Shown: positions 1 to 5,403 of the stretch, one piece after another
Layout of the letters: every line of letters starts with the position of its first letter
Numbering within the stretch: position 1 is the stretch's first letter
Assembly (NCBI GenBank): GCA_900552755.1
Contig: USAY01000119.1
Location: 1 to 5,403, forward strand
DNA: 5,403 nucleotides
DNA from: an uncultured Collinsella sp.
Lineage (GTDB): Bacteria; Actinomycetota; Coriobacteriia; Coriobacteriales; Coriobacteriaceae
Direction: 5' to 3'
Notes under the pieces: generated by a model
What the model was told of the DNA's origin: nothing
Databases searched by the model: none
What the model saw: the letters and a program-made list of their open reading frames with translations, nothing else
Translations under genes and position numbers: made by a program

Positions 1-12
1 GCGCGCGGTGGG

Positions 13-18
13 CATAAT
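13..18 (+). promoter_or_regulatory. Possible -10 element upstream of the phospholipase C-like gene
   Basis: CATAAT matches the -10 consensus at five of six positions and is flanked by GGG on both sides, like the elements at 1050-1055 and 2450-2455. It would start transcription near position 25, giving a leader of about 25 bases. Any -35 element would lie outside the window. An upstream gene could also run into this stretch: stops occur at 15-17 and 32-34 in two frames. Confidence 0.4.
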
Positions 19-40
19 GGGTGGCATCGAATGAAATCGA

Positions 41-45
41 AAGGA
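41..45 (+). promoter_or_regulatory. Ribosome binding site that decides the start at 51
   Basis: AAGGA lies five bases before the ATG at 51. The alternative GTG at 21 has only GGTGGGCATAATGG upstream, with no purine-rich Shine-Dalgarno sequence at good spacing. This supports the 314-residue product over a 324-residue one. Confidence 0.7.
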
Positions 46-50
46 TCATT

Positions 51-995
51 ATGCCCGCGCTTATCACCCATCATCTGTTTGGCGAGGAAAGCATCGACCG
101 TCTTCCGCAGGGCGTCATCACGTCCGATGAAGAGCGCATTGCCTTTATCTTGGGCAACCAAGGCCCCGACCCGTTTTTCTTTCACATTCTGACACCGCGT
201 GTTTCCGACTGCACGCTGCTGGCGCAGGTCATGCATCGGTCGCGCATGTCTCGCCAGTTCGCGTGCCTGCGCGACGGCGTGTCGCATCTGCTGCCGCGCG
301 ACGCCAGCTTGGGTCGCGCCTTTGCGCTGGGCCTGCTGTCTCATTACGTGCTCGACCGCAACGCCCACCCCTTTGTCTATGAGCAGCAGTTTGGCATCGT
401 GGAATCCGACTCAGAGCTTGAGGATTCGAGCAGTCAGGTCCATGCCGTGATCGAGAGCGACCTGGATGTACTGATGCTGCAGCTTAAACGCGATGGCGCT
501 ACGGTCGACGATTACCCGCCGGCGGGCGAGATCGTCACCACCGATCGCATCAATCGCGTGGCCGGCGTGCTGATGAGCTATGTTGCCGGACGCGTGTATG
601 GCATTGACATTCCGGCGGGGGAGTACGGTGCTGCCGTTGCCAATATGCAGCGACTTTACCGCGCGATTGAGCCGGCCGGCTCCGCAAAGACGCGCGCGAT
701 CTCGCTGGTTGAGGGCTTGGTGCACGACTACTCGCTGCTCGACGGCCTTGCCCATCGCGTGACGACGGAGCTGCCCGAGCGCACCGGTAACCTGGGCCAT
801 CTGACATGGAAGAATCCCTTTACCGACGAGGTCTCGAACGAGAGTTTCCCCGAGGTCTTTGATCGCGCGCTGGTCGATTACGAGTGCACGGTCGCACGTT
901 TTATCGAGACTGGTGACATGGATGCCGTGACCAGTCACGTCAACTACAGCGGTCGCGTGCTCGAAGCCGATGAGGAGTTCGACCGCGAGGAATAG
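51..995 (+). CDS. Zinc-dependent phospholipase C-like protein (cytoplasmic)
   Basis: Predicted 314-residue metal-dependent phosphodiesterase-like protein of the zinc-dependent phospholipase C family, whose secreted members hydrolyse phospholipid head groups. Visible motifs are the N-terminal ITHHLFG (H7/H8), GNQGPDPFFF (D40), SHYVLDRNAHP (H98, D102, H106) and HAVIE (H131, E135). The HxxxD...H and HxxxE patterns resemble the zinc-ligand layout of clostridial alpha-toxin, so the metal site looks intact; H45 or H62 could supply the remaining ligand. No signal peptide or membrane helix is seen, so it probably acts in the cytoplasm, and the substrate need not be a phospholipid. The ATG at 51 is preferred over an in-frame GTG at 21 because AAGGA (41-45) sits five bases upstream and family members start close to the first histidines. 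The C-terminal half (from about residue 160) is mostly helical with no motif I recognise. Family assignment is firm; the reaction is inferred. Confidence 0.85.
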   Translation: MPALITHHLFGEESIDRLPQGVITSDEERIAFILGNQGPDPFFFHILTPRVSDCTLLAQVMHRSRMSRQFACLRDGVSHLLPRDASLGRAFALGLLSHYVLDRNAHPFVYEQQFGIVESDSELEDSSSQVHAVIESDLDVLMLQLKRDGATVDDYPPAGEIVTTDRINRVAGVLMSYVAGRVYGIDIPAGEYGAAVANMQRLYRAIEPAGSAKTRAISLVEGLVHDYSLLDGLAHRVTTELPERTGNLGHLTWKNPFTDEVSNESFPEVFDRALVDYECTVARFIETGDMDAVTSHVNYSGRVLEADEEFDREE

Positions 996-1049
996 GGTCC
1001 GTGCGTGCCCCTTTGCCGAATCCTTACCGGCGGTTCTGGACAATTGGGG

Positions 1050-1055
1050 TACGAT
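1050..1055 (+). promoter_or_regulatory. Possible -10 element upstream of the transporter gene
   Basis: TACGAT is preceded by GGG and followed by GAA, resembling the element at 2450-2455 (GGG-TATGAT-GGAA). It predicts a start near 1062 and a leader of about 35 bases before the ATG at 1097. No good -35 hexamer is visible 16-18 bases upstream. The rest of the 101-base gap (996-1096) shows no convincing intrinsic terminator for the preceding gene. Confidence 0.45.
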
Positions 1056-1096
1056 GAACTAACTGCATATCGGGCGAATACGAAGGGTCCCTGTCC

Positions 1097-2347
1097 ATGA
1101 AATACACCAAGCTCGAGCGTAACTGGGTTATGTATGATGTGGGCAATTCGGCCCTTGTGCTGCTCAATACCTCGGTGGTGCCCATTTACTTTAACGCCAT
1201 CAATACCGGCGCTTCCTCGGCCGACCTGGTGGTCGCCTGGGGCAATGCGCAGACGATCGCCTCGCTGGTCATCGCCATGCTCATGCCCATTCTGGGCGCG
1301 CTTGCCGACTACGCCGGCAACAAGATCAAGTTCTTCTTGGGCTTCTTCCTCACGGGCCTGGTGCTTTGCCTGGCGCAGGCTATCCCAATGTCCGCCATGG
1401 CATTTTTGACCGTGTACGTGCTGTGCACCATCGGCCTTAACTCTTCTATGACGTTCTACGACGCCATGCTGCCCGACATTACCACCGACGAGCGCATGGA
1501 CGCCGTGTCCAGCTCGGGCTATGCCTGGGGCTACATCGGTTCCACCGTGCCGTTCGTCATCTGCCTGGCGCTCATCATGGGTGGCCCCGCTCTTGGCGTC
1601 CCCACCATGCTGGCAACGCGCCTGTCGTTTATCATCACTGGTGCCTGGTGGCTCATCTTTACTCTGCCGCTCATTCGCACCTATAAGCAAAAGTACGGTC
1701 GCGAGCGCGGTCCCGAGGACACCATCGGCCACATCGTGGGCGGTGTGTTCTCCGAGGTCGGACACACCATGCGCGAGATCGCCCACAACAAGACCGTGCT
1801 GGTCTACATGATCGCGTTCTTCTTCTATATCGACGGTGTGCACACGGTCATTTCCATGGCAACCAGCTACGGATCGGCCTTGGGCATCGATTCGACCCAG
1901 TTGGTCCTGGCGCTGCTCGTCACGCAGTTCGTGGCCTTTCCGTCCGCCATCATCTACGGCAAGCTCGCCGGCCGCGTGGGCACGCTCAACATGATCTTGG
2001 TGGCAGTCGCCGCCTATATGGGCATTGTGCTGTTCGCCGCGTTCTTCCTAAAGACCGCCTTTGAGTTTTGGGTGCTTGCCATTATGGTCGGCCTGTTCCA
2101 GGGCGGCGTGCAGGCGCTCAGCCGTAGCTACTTTGGCCGCATTATCCCCAAGGAAAAGTCCAACGAGTACTACGGCTTCTTTGATATCTTTGGCCGCTAT
2201 GCAAGTGTTATGGGCACCTTCTTGGTGTCGGTCGTTACCTCGCTGACCGGCAACCCCTCGCTGGGCGTCCTGTCTATCGGCGTGCTGCTGGTGGTGGGCT
2301 TTGTACTGCTGGTCCGTCTGTCCCGCATGTCTCAGGCGGCGGCGTAA
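1097..2347 (+). CDS. MFS transporter, UMF1 family (Atg22-like)
   Basis: A 416-residue inner-membrane major facilitator protein with about 12 hydrophobic helices and a charged central loop near residues 194-232 separating two six-helix halves. Family hallmarks are WVMYDVGNSA (10-19), a motif A-like GALADYAGNKIK (67-78), FYDAMLPDI (120-128), GYAWGYIGS (141-149), YIDGVHTVI (244-252), GGVQALSRSYFGRIIP (336-351) and YYGFFDIFGRYASVMG (358-373). These match bacterial UMF1 proteins, related to yeast vacuolar Atg22, an amino-acid effluxer. The bacterial substrate is generally unknown, so amino-acid or small-metabolite export is only a family-based guess. The start at 1097 has GAAGGG (1082-1087) nine bases upstream. 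The length is normal and nothing is truncated. It is probably transcribed alone: a 101-base gap precedes it and 182 bases, including a terminator, follow. Confidence 0.88.
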   Translation: MKYTKLERNWVMYDVGNSALVLLNTSVVPIYFNAINTGASSADLVVAWGNAQTIASLVIAMLMPILGALADYAGNKIKFFLGFFLTGLVLCLAQAIPMSAMAFLTVYVLCTIGLNSSMTFYDAMLPDITTDERMDAVSSSGYAWGYIGSTVPFVICLALIMGGPALGVPTMLATRLSFIITGAWWLIFTLPLIRTYKQKYGRERGPEDTIGHIVGGVFSEVGHTMREIAHNKTVLVYMIAFFFYIDGVHTVISMATSYGSALGIDSTQLVLALLVTQFVAFPSAIIYGKLAGRVGTLNMILVAVAAYMGIVLFAAFFLKTAFEFWVLAIMVGLFQGGVQALSRSYFGRIIPKEKSNEYYGFFDIFGRYASVMGTFLVSVVTSLTGNPSLGVLSIGVLLVVGFVLLVRLSRMSQAAA

Positions 2348-2392
2348 GGCAACCGGGCTCAGCACAGCAATTGTGCCTATCTGCAGTACTCT

Positions 2393-2429
2393 TTTGGAAG
2401 TAGCCGCATAAATCATTCTGACTTCCGAA
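2393..2429. repeat. Inverted repeat upstream of the glycosyltransferase promoter
   Basis: TTTGGAAGT (2393-2401) and ACTTCCGAA (2421-2429) are inverted copies matching at eight of nine positions, the ninth allowing a G-U pair in RNA. The arms are separated by 19 bases. The downstream arm ends about 20 bases before the -10-like element at 2450, where an operator could act. As RNA it could also be a weak hairpin after the transporter gene, but no T-run follows. A further small palindrome, AACA-A-TGTT, spans 2428-2436. Confidence 0.4.
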
Positions 2430-2449
2430 CAATGTTTAGCCCAAGTGGG

Positions 2450-2455
2450 TATGAT
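2450..2455 (+). promoter_or_regulatory. Possible -10 element of the glycosyltransferase-kinase-regulator block
   Basis: TATGAT matches five of six consensus positions, with GTGGG upstream and GGAA downstream, echoing the elements near 13 and 1050. The predicted start is near 2462, leaving about 68 bases of leader that contain the terminator-like hairpin at 2472-2507. The -35 position (about 2427-2432, GAACAA) is weak, so an activator could be needed. This is pattern matching, not proof. Confidence 0.45.
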
Positions 2456-2471
2456 GGAACCAGCTAGGTCG

Positions 2472-2507
2472 CGGGGCGTCGCCTGTGTTTGGCGGCGCCC
2501 CGTTTTT
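2472..2507 (+). terminator. Strong intrinsic terminator or attenuator in the glycosyltransferase leader
   Basis: CGGGGCGTCGCC (2472-2483) pairs with GGCGGCGCCCCG (2491-2502) as a 12-base-pair stem with one G-U pair and a 7-base loop, followed directly by TTTTT (2503-2507). This is a textbook rho-independent terminator. It lies 125 bases after the transporter stop and only 8 bases before the AAGGAGG of the glycosyltransferase. It may end transporter transcripts. If the promoter at 2450-2455 is real, it would act as an attenuator within the leader of the downstream genes. Confidence 0.82.
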
Positions 2508-2514
2508 GTGTTGC

Positions 2515-2521
2515 AAGGAGG
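2515..2521 (+). promoter_or_regulatory. Strong ribosome binding site that decides the start at 2530
   Basis: AAGGAGG with eight bases to the ATG at 2530 is close to the ideal Shine-Dalgarno sequence. An in-frame GTG at 2485 would extend the protein by 15 residues, but it sits in the loop of the terminator hairpin and its extension (FGGAPFLCCKEGKG) is just the translated stem and binding site. Confidence 0.85.
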
Positions 2522-2529
2522 GTAAAGGT

Positions 2530-3717
2530 ATGAACGCCACGGTTGTGATCCCAACATATTGGGCGGGCGATGATACCCAAGCAAACGCTCCCGGCACCTA
2601 CGATCACTCGACGTCGCTCAATGCTGCCAACCCGGAACTCGATCGCTGCCTGACTTCGCTCGAACAGGTGCGCGACATTCCGCGCATCATTCTCTTGGTG
2701 GTCTGTCCGGTTTCTGCCACGGCCGACGTATCCCATCGCGTGCACGAAATCGTTAATGCGCATCCCACGCTTAAGGTCACCATCGTTACCAATACTCAGG
2801 CTTCGCGTGTTGCCGACCGCGTGGCGCAGATCGCGCCCAAAGGCTCGGGCGAGTGCGTGAGCCTGCGCGGCTACGGTGCCATCCGCAACATGGGTCTTGC
2901 CTGTGCGGCGGTGCTGGGGCACGACGCGGTTGTGTTTTTGGATGACGACGAGACCGTCATCGATGCCGACTTTATGAAGCGTTCGACCTATGCGCTGGGC
3001 CAACAGACGCGTCAGGGCCTGCCGATTTTAGTCAAGAGCGGATACTTTTACGATCGCGACGGGTCGCCGCTGGCTCCCACGGACAAAGTGGGCATTTGCC
3101 ATCGCTGGTGGACCAAGCGTATCGAGTTCAATCGCTGGATGAAAAAAGCGCTCTCGGGCACCCGCATCTCGCGTTCCAATTACGTGTGCGGCGGCCTGAT
3201 GGCCCTACACGCCCGCGCCTTTACGCGCGTGGCCTTCGACCCGTTTATCACCCGCGGCGAGGATCTGGACTACCTGTTTAACATGCGCATGTTCGGCTAT
3301 GACGTGTGGTTCGATAACGAGTGGACTGTGCGCCACCTGCCGCCCGAGTCCGAGAAGCGCTCGCCGCGCTTTATGCAGGACGTGTACCGTTGGTACTACG
3401 AGCGGGCCAAGCTGACGTTCGCTGCGCACCAAAAGGAGCTCATTCCGGTTACGGCCGCATCGCTCATGCCCTATCCGGGTCCGTGGATCTCGCGCGAGCT
3501 CGACGACCGCGTGCGCAAGACCGCCATGGTTCGCAGCGTGTTTACCCGCGAGCACGAGGGATATCTGCGCATCTGGCGTCACGGTATTGACGAGGCCAAG
3601 ACCTATGCCCGCCAAAACGCCGCAAGCTACCTGCGTTTTCAGAGTTTCTGGCCCAAGATCATGGATGAACTTTGGCGCGACGCACAACTGATTAGCATCC
3701 TGGAGGGGGCTGAATGA
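2530..3717 (+). CDS. GT2-like (GT-A fold) glycosyltransferase
   Basis: A 395-residue soluble protein predicted to transfer a sugar from a nucleotide-sugar donor. The N-terminal VVIPTYW (5-11) is the first strand of a GT-A fold. GAIRNMGL (116-123) resembles the R-N-x-G motif of GT2-type enzymes, and VVFLDDDE (134-141) holds the metal-binding DxD motif (D138-D140). CGGLMAL (220-226) and RGEDLDYLFNMRMFGYDV (242-259, with E244/D245 as the likely catalytic-base region) follow, and H269 in VRHL may be the last metal ligand. Residues 280-395 are helical, rich in Arg, Trp and Tyr, and not recognised. No signal peptide or membrane helix is seen, so it works on the cytoplasmic side. Donor and acceptor cannot be read from sequence; glycolipid, wall polymer and compatible-solute synthesis are all possible. 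Its stop overlaps the kinase start by four bases, indicating co-translation with a signalling gene. Confidence 0.8.
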   Translation: MNATVVIPTYWAGDDTQANAPGTYDHSTSLNAANPELDRCLTSLEQVRDIPRIILLVVCPVSATADVSHRVHEIVNAHPTLKVTIVTNTQASRVADRVAQIAPKGSGECVSLRGYGAIRNMGLACAAVLGHDAVVFLDDDETVIDADFMKRSTYALGQQTRQGLPILVKSGYFYDRDGSPLAPTDKVGICHRWWTKRIEFNRWMKKALSGTRISRSNYVCGGLMALHARAFTRVAFDPFITRGEDLDYLFNMRMFGYDVWFDNEWTVRHLPPESEKRSPRFMQDVYRWYYERAKLTFAAHQKELIPVTAASLMPYPGPWISRELDDRVRKTAMVRSVFTREHEGYLRIWRHGIDEAKTYARQNAASYLRFQSFWPKIMDELWRDAQLISILEGAE

Positions 3718-5057
3718 TCGACCGCCGCGCCCAGCGCGATAATTCAATTTCAATCTTTCGCATCATCGCCGTTGTCTGCGCCGTTTGCGTGTTGGTGTAC
3801 TTTATCTTTGCCCTGGCGACTGGCATTGAGCCGATTGCCACGGTGATCGCCTGTGCGCTGCTGTGCATCTTCCTGTGCATCTTTATCTATTTGACGCTCA
3901 ATCCCGATTCGGTACGCTCCCAGTACACCGAGGAGACGCTCTCGGTTGCCTCGGCCATGCTCGAGGACATTAAGGGCGGCCTGACGCAGGAATCGGCGCT
4001 TTTGGTGTGCCGGCGTATTCTGCCCGAGACACGTGCCATGACCGTTGCCATCACCGATGAGAGCAACGTGCTGGCCTGCGCGGGCGAGTTCGAGGAAAAG
4101 CTGCTGCCCGATTCGCCCATCCACACGCTCGCCACGCGCTACGTCATTGAGCACGGCATCGTGCAGTCGTTCAACCGCGTGGTGGACGTGGTGGGTTCGG
4201 ATGGCTCGCACAACCAGGTTCCCGCCGGTATCATCGCGCCCATCAAGGTGGGCGACCGTACCGTCGGCACGCTCAAGTTCTACTACAAGACCCCGCGCGC
4301 CGTCGACCGTACCCAGTATGCGCTCGCCTCGGGCTTTGCCGAGATCCTGTCCACGCAGCTCGCCATCCACGAGCTCGAGGTGCAAAAGGAACTGACGGCA
4401 CGTGCCGAGGTGCGTGCCCTGCAGGCGCAGATCAATCCGCACTTTCTGTTCAACACGCTCAACACCATCGCGTCGTTTACACGCACCGATCCGCTGCGTG
4501 CCCGCGAGCTGCTGCGCGAGTTTTCCTCGTTCTATCGCGCCACGCTCGACAACTCGGGGTCGCTTATCCCGGTCTCGCGCGAGGTTGCCCAGACCAAGCG
4601 CTACCTGACGTTTGAGAAGGCGCGCTTTGGCGAGGACCGCGTACTGGCGACCTTCGATGTCTCCGAGGATATCGAGGACACATTGGTCCCGGCCTTTGTA
4701 ATCCAGCCCATTGTCGAGAACGCCGTGCGGCATGGCATGGGCGATGGCGATGCCCTGCAGATCGATGTGACCGTCCATCAAGACGGCGACGACGCAATCC
4801 TGATTGCCGTGGCCGACAACGGCGTGGGCATGGACGAGGGCACCGCCGCCAGGCTGTTTGATGAGCGCTCCGCCCGCCCCGATGCCAGTTCCCCGCAAGG
4901 CGGCGGCGCCGGCGTGGCCATGCACAATATTTCTGAGCGCATCCATCGCTTTTATGGACCGCACTCTTATACGCGCGTCGAATCGGCGCCGGGCAAGGGC
5001 ACCAAAGTGCTCCTGCATCTTGATTTGTCAGAGAGCATCTTTGACATTCAAGAGTAA
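3714..5057 (+). CDS. LytS-family sensor histidine kinase with short membrane anchor and GAF-like domain
   Basis: A 447-residue membrane sensor kinase that should autophosphorylate and pass phosphate to the regulator encoded next. Two membrane helices (about 14-36 and 40-63) are joined by only a few residues. A GAF-like domain (about 72-218) and a coiled linker (about 219-236) follow. The His_kinase (LytS/YehU-type) box AQINPHFLFNTLN (238-250) has phosphoacceptor H243. The ATPase domain has the N-box QPIVENAVRHG (331-341, N336), the G1 box DNGVGM (368-373) and a G2-like GGGAGVAMHN (396-405). LytS proteins usually carry a larger multi-helix 5TMR-LYT sensor, which is absent here. All seven cysteines lie in residues 22-122: five in the membrane helices, two in the GAF-like domain. 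The start is supported by GGAGGGGG (3702-3709) and the ATGA overlap with the glycosyltransferase stop. The input signal is unknown. Confidence 0.92.
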   Translation: MIDRRAQRDNSISIFRIIAVVCAVCVLVYFIFALATGIEPIATVIACALLCIFLCIFIYLTLNPDSVRSQYTEETLSVASAMLEDIKGGLTQESALLVCRRILPETRAMTVAITDESNVLACAGEFEEKLLPDSPIHTLATRYVIEHGIVQSFNRVVDVVGSDGSHNQVPAGIIAPIKVGDRTVGTLKFYYKTPRAVDRTQYALASGFAEILSTQLAIHELEVQKELTARAEVRALQAQINPHFLFNTLNTIASFTRTDPLRARELLREFSSFYRATLDNSGSLIPVSREVAQTKRYLTFEKARFGEDRVLATFDVSEDIEDTLVPAFVIQPIVENAVRHGMGDGDALQIDVTVHQDGDDAILIAVADNGVGMDEGTAARLFDERSARPDASSPQGGGAGVAMHNISERIHRFYGPHSYTRVESAPGKGTKVLLHLDLSESIFDIQE

Positions 5058-5069
5058 AATAAAAGGCTA

Positions 5070-5098
5070 TGGGCTCAACGCCGAGCGGCGGATGCCCA
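5070..5098 (+). other. Imperfect hairpin between kinase and regulator genes
   Basis: TGGGC (5070-5074) can pair with GCCCA (5094-5098), and CGCC (5079-5082) with GGCG (5087-5090), with an internal loop and a four-base apical loop. It occupies most of the 72-base gap between the kinase stop and the regulator start. Only a broken T-rich stretch (GTAGTTTGTTG) follows, so it is at best a weak terminator. It could tune regulator output relative to the kinase or protect the mRNA. Confidence 0.4.
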
Positions 5099-5129
5099 GC
5101 GTAGTTTGTTGACGAAAGGTTTAATCCCT

Positions 5130-5403
5130 ATGCTGCGTGCGATGATTGTGGATGATGAGGCCCCGGCCCGTTCGGAACTTCGCTTCTTGCTCGAGCAGAC
5201 GGGCAAGATCGGCACGATCACTGAGGCGTCGAGCGTCCGCTCCGCCATTGAGATGTTGATGGAAAGCCGCGTCGATGTCGTATTTCTCGATATCTCGATG
5301 CCCGGTGCTTCTGGTCTGCAGCTTGCCGAGGCGCTGCATAAGCTTAAGAATCCGCCGGCGATTGTGTTTGTGACCGCGTATAGCGATCATGCCGTCGAGG
5401 CGT
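5130..5403 (+). CDS. LytTR-type response regulator, receiver domain (cut by window end)
   Basis: The first 91 residues of a CheY-like receiver domain, open at the window edge. The acidic pair D8/D9 in MIVDDE, phosphoacceptor D54 in VFLDISMPG, and T82 in VTAYSDHA are all present; the conserved lysine would come just beyond the end. The IVDDEAPAR start, the FLDISMPG motif and the TAYSDHAVEA stretch are typical of LytR/AlgR-family regulators, whose C-terminal LytTR domain binds DNA. That domain is outside the window, so the family call rests on the receiver sequence and on the adjacent LytS-type kinase, its expected phosphodonor. GAAAGG (5114-5119) lies ten bases before the ATG. The gene follows the kinase stop by 72 bases and is probably co-transcribed with it. 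Confidence 0.88.
   Translation, partial: MLRAMIVDDEAPARSELRFLLEQTGKIGTITEASSVRSAIEMLMESRVDVVFLDISMPGASGLQLAEALHKLKNPPAIVFVTAYSDHAVEA

Noticed and set aside
944..1843. Open reading frame of 299 codons on the minus strand opposite the transporter gene.
   Set aside because: The translation is His/Gly/Asp-rich low-complexity sequence with no family features, and the plus strand carries an intact UMF1 transporter.
2362..2376. Small hairpin GCACA...TGTGC just after the transporter stop as its terminator.
   Set aside because: The stem is only five pairs plus one G-U with a three-base loop and no T-run follows; the hairpin at 2472-2507 is far stronger.
2451..2525. A 24-codon plus-strand frame (ATGATGGAA... 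to TAA) spanning the hairpin, which could be a leader peptide.
   Set aside because: It has no ribosome binding site, its start codons overlap the -10-like element upstream of the predicted transcription start, and the peptide shows no run of a regulatory amino acid.
2464..3003. Minus-strand open frame overlapping the leader and 5' part of the glycosyltransferase.
   Set aside because: Its end runs through the terminator hairpin and it has no recognisable domain; the opposite strand has a strong ribosome binding site and clear glycosyltransferase motifs.
3750..5018. Open reading frame of 422 codons on the minus strand opposite the kinase gene.
   Set aside because: It mirrors the kinase codons, is rich in His, Gly, Arg and Ala with no recognisable domain, and the plus-strand kinase motifs are complete. 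Long antisense frames are expected with strong GC preference at third codon positions.
5041..5046. TTGACA at the end of the kinase gene, a perfect -35 consensus that might drive the regulator gene.
   Set aside because: No acceptable -10 lies 16-18 bases downstream: TAAAAT (5055-5060) is only 8 bases away and the sequence at 5064-5070 is a poor match. The hexamer also encodes part of the conserved reading frame.

Overview
The window is a densely coded, GC-rich (roughly 60% by eye) bacterial segment with all five genes on the + strand. Strong GC preference at third codon positions, AAGGAGG-type ribosome binding sites, a UMF1-type transporter and a LytS/LytR-type pair suggest a Gram-positive gut anaerobe. 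Collinsella or another Coriobacteriia member (Actinomycetota) fits best. That assignment rests on overall feel, with no rRNA or marker gene to confirm it.

Layout: 51-995 encodes a cytoplasmic zinc-dependent phospholipase C-like protein. 1097-2347 encodes a 12-helix UMF1/Atg22-like major facilitator transporter. Both are preceded by a GGG-flanked -10-like element and look like separate short transcription units. The intergenic region 2348-2529 holds an inverted repeat, a third copy of the -10-like element and a strong intrinsic-terminator hairpin that ends just before the ribosome binding site of the next gene. Then comes a three-gene block: a GT2-like glycosyltransferase (2530-3717), a LytS-family sensor histidine kinase (3714-5057, start overlapping the previous stop as ATGA) and the start of a LytTR-type response regulator (5130 to the window edge; only the receiver domain is visible).

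How the genes may work together: kinase and regulator clearly form a two-component system. The glycosyltransferase is translationally coupled to the kinase, so the enzyme and the signalling pair are probably made together. A link to cell-envelope glycan synthesis is a reasonable inference but is not proven here. The kinase has only two membrane helices, a very short external loop and a GAF-like domain, with all seven cysteines in the first 122 residues. No functional link between the phospholipase-like protein or the transporter and this block is evident.

No mobile element, CRISPR array, tRNA or rRNA was seen. The most interesting material is the glycosyltransferase-kinase-regulator unit and its leader with a possible attenuator.
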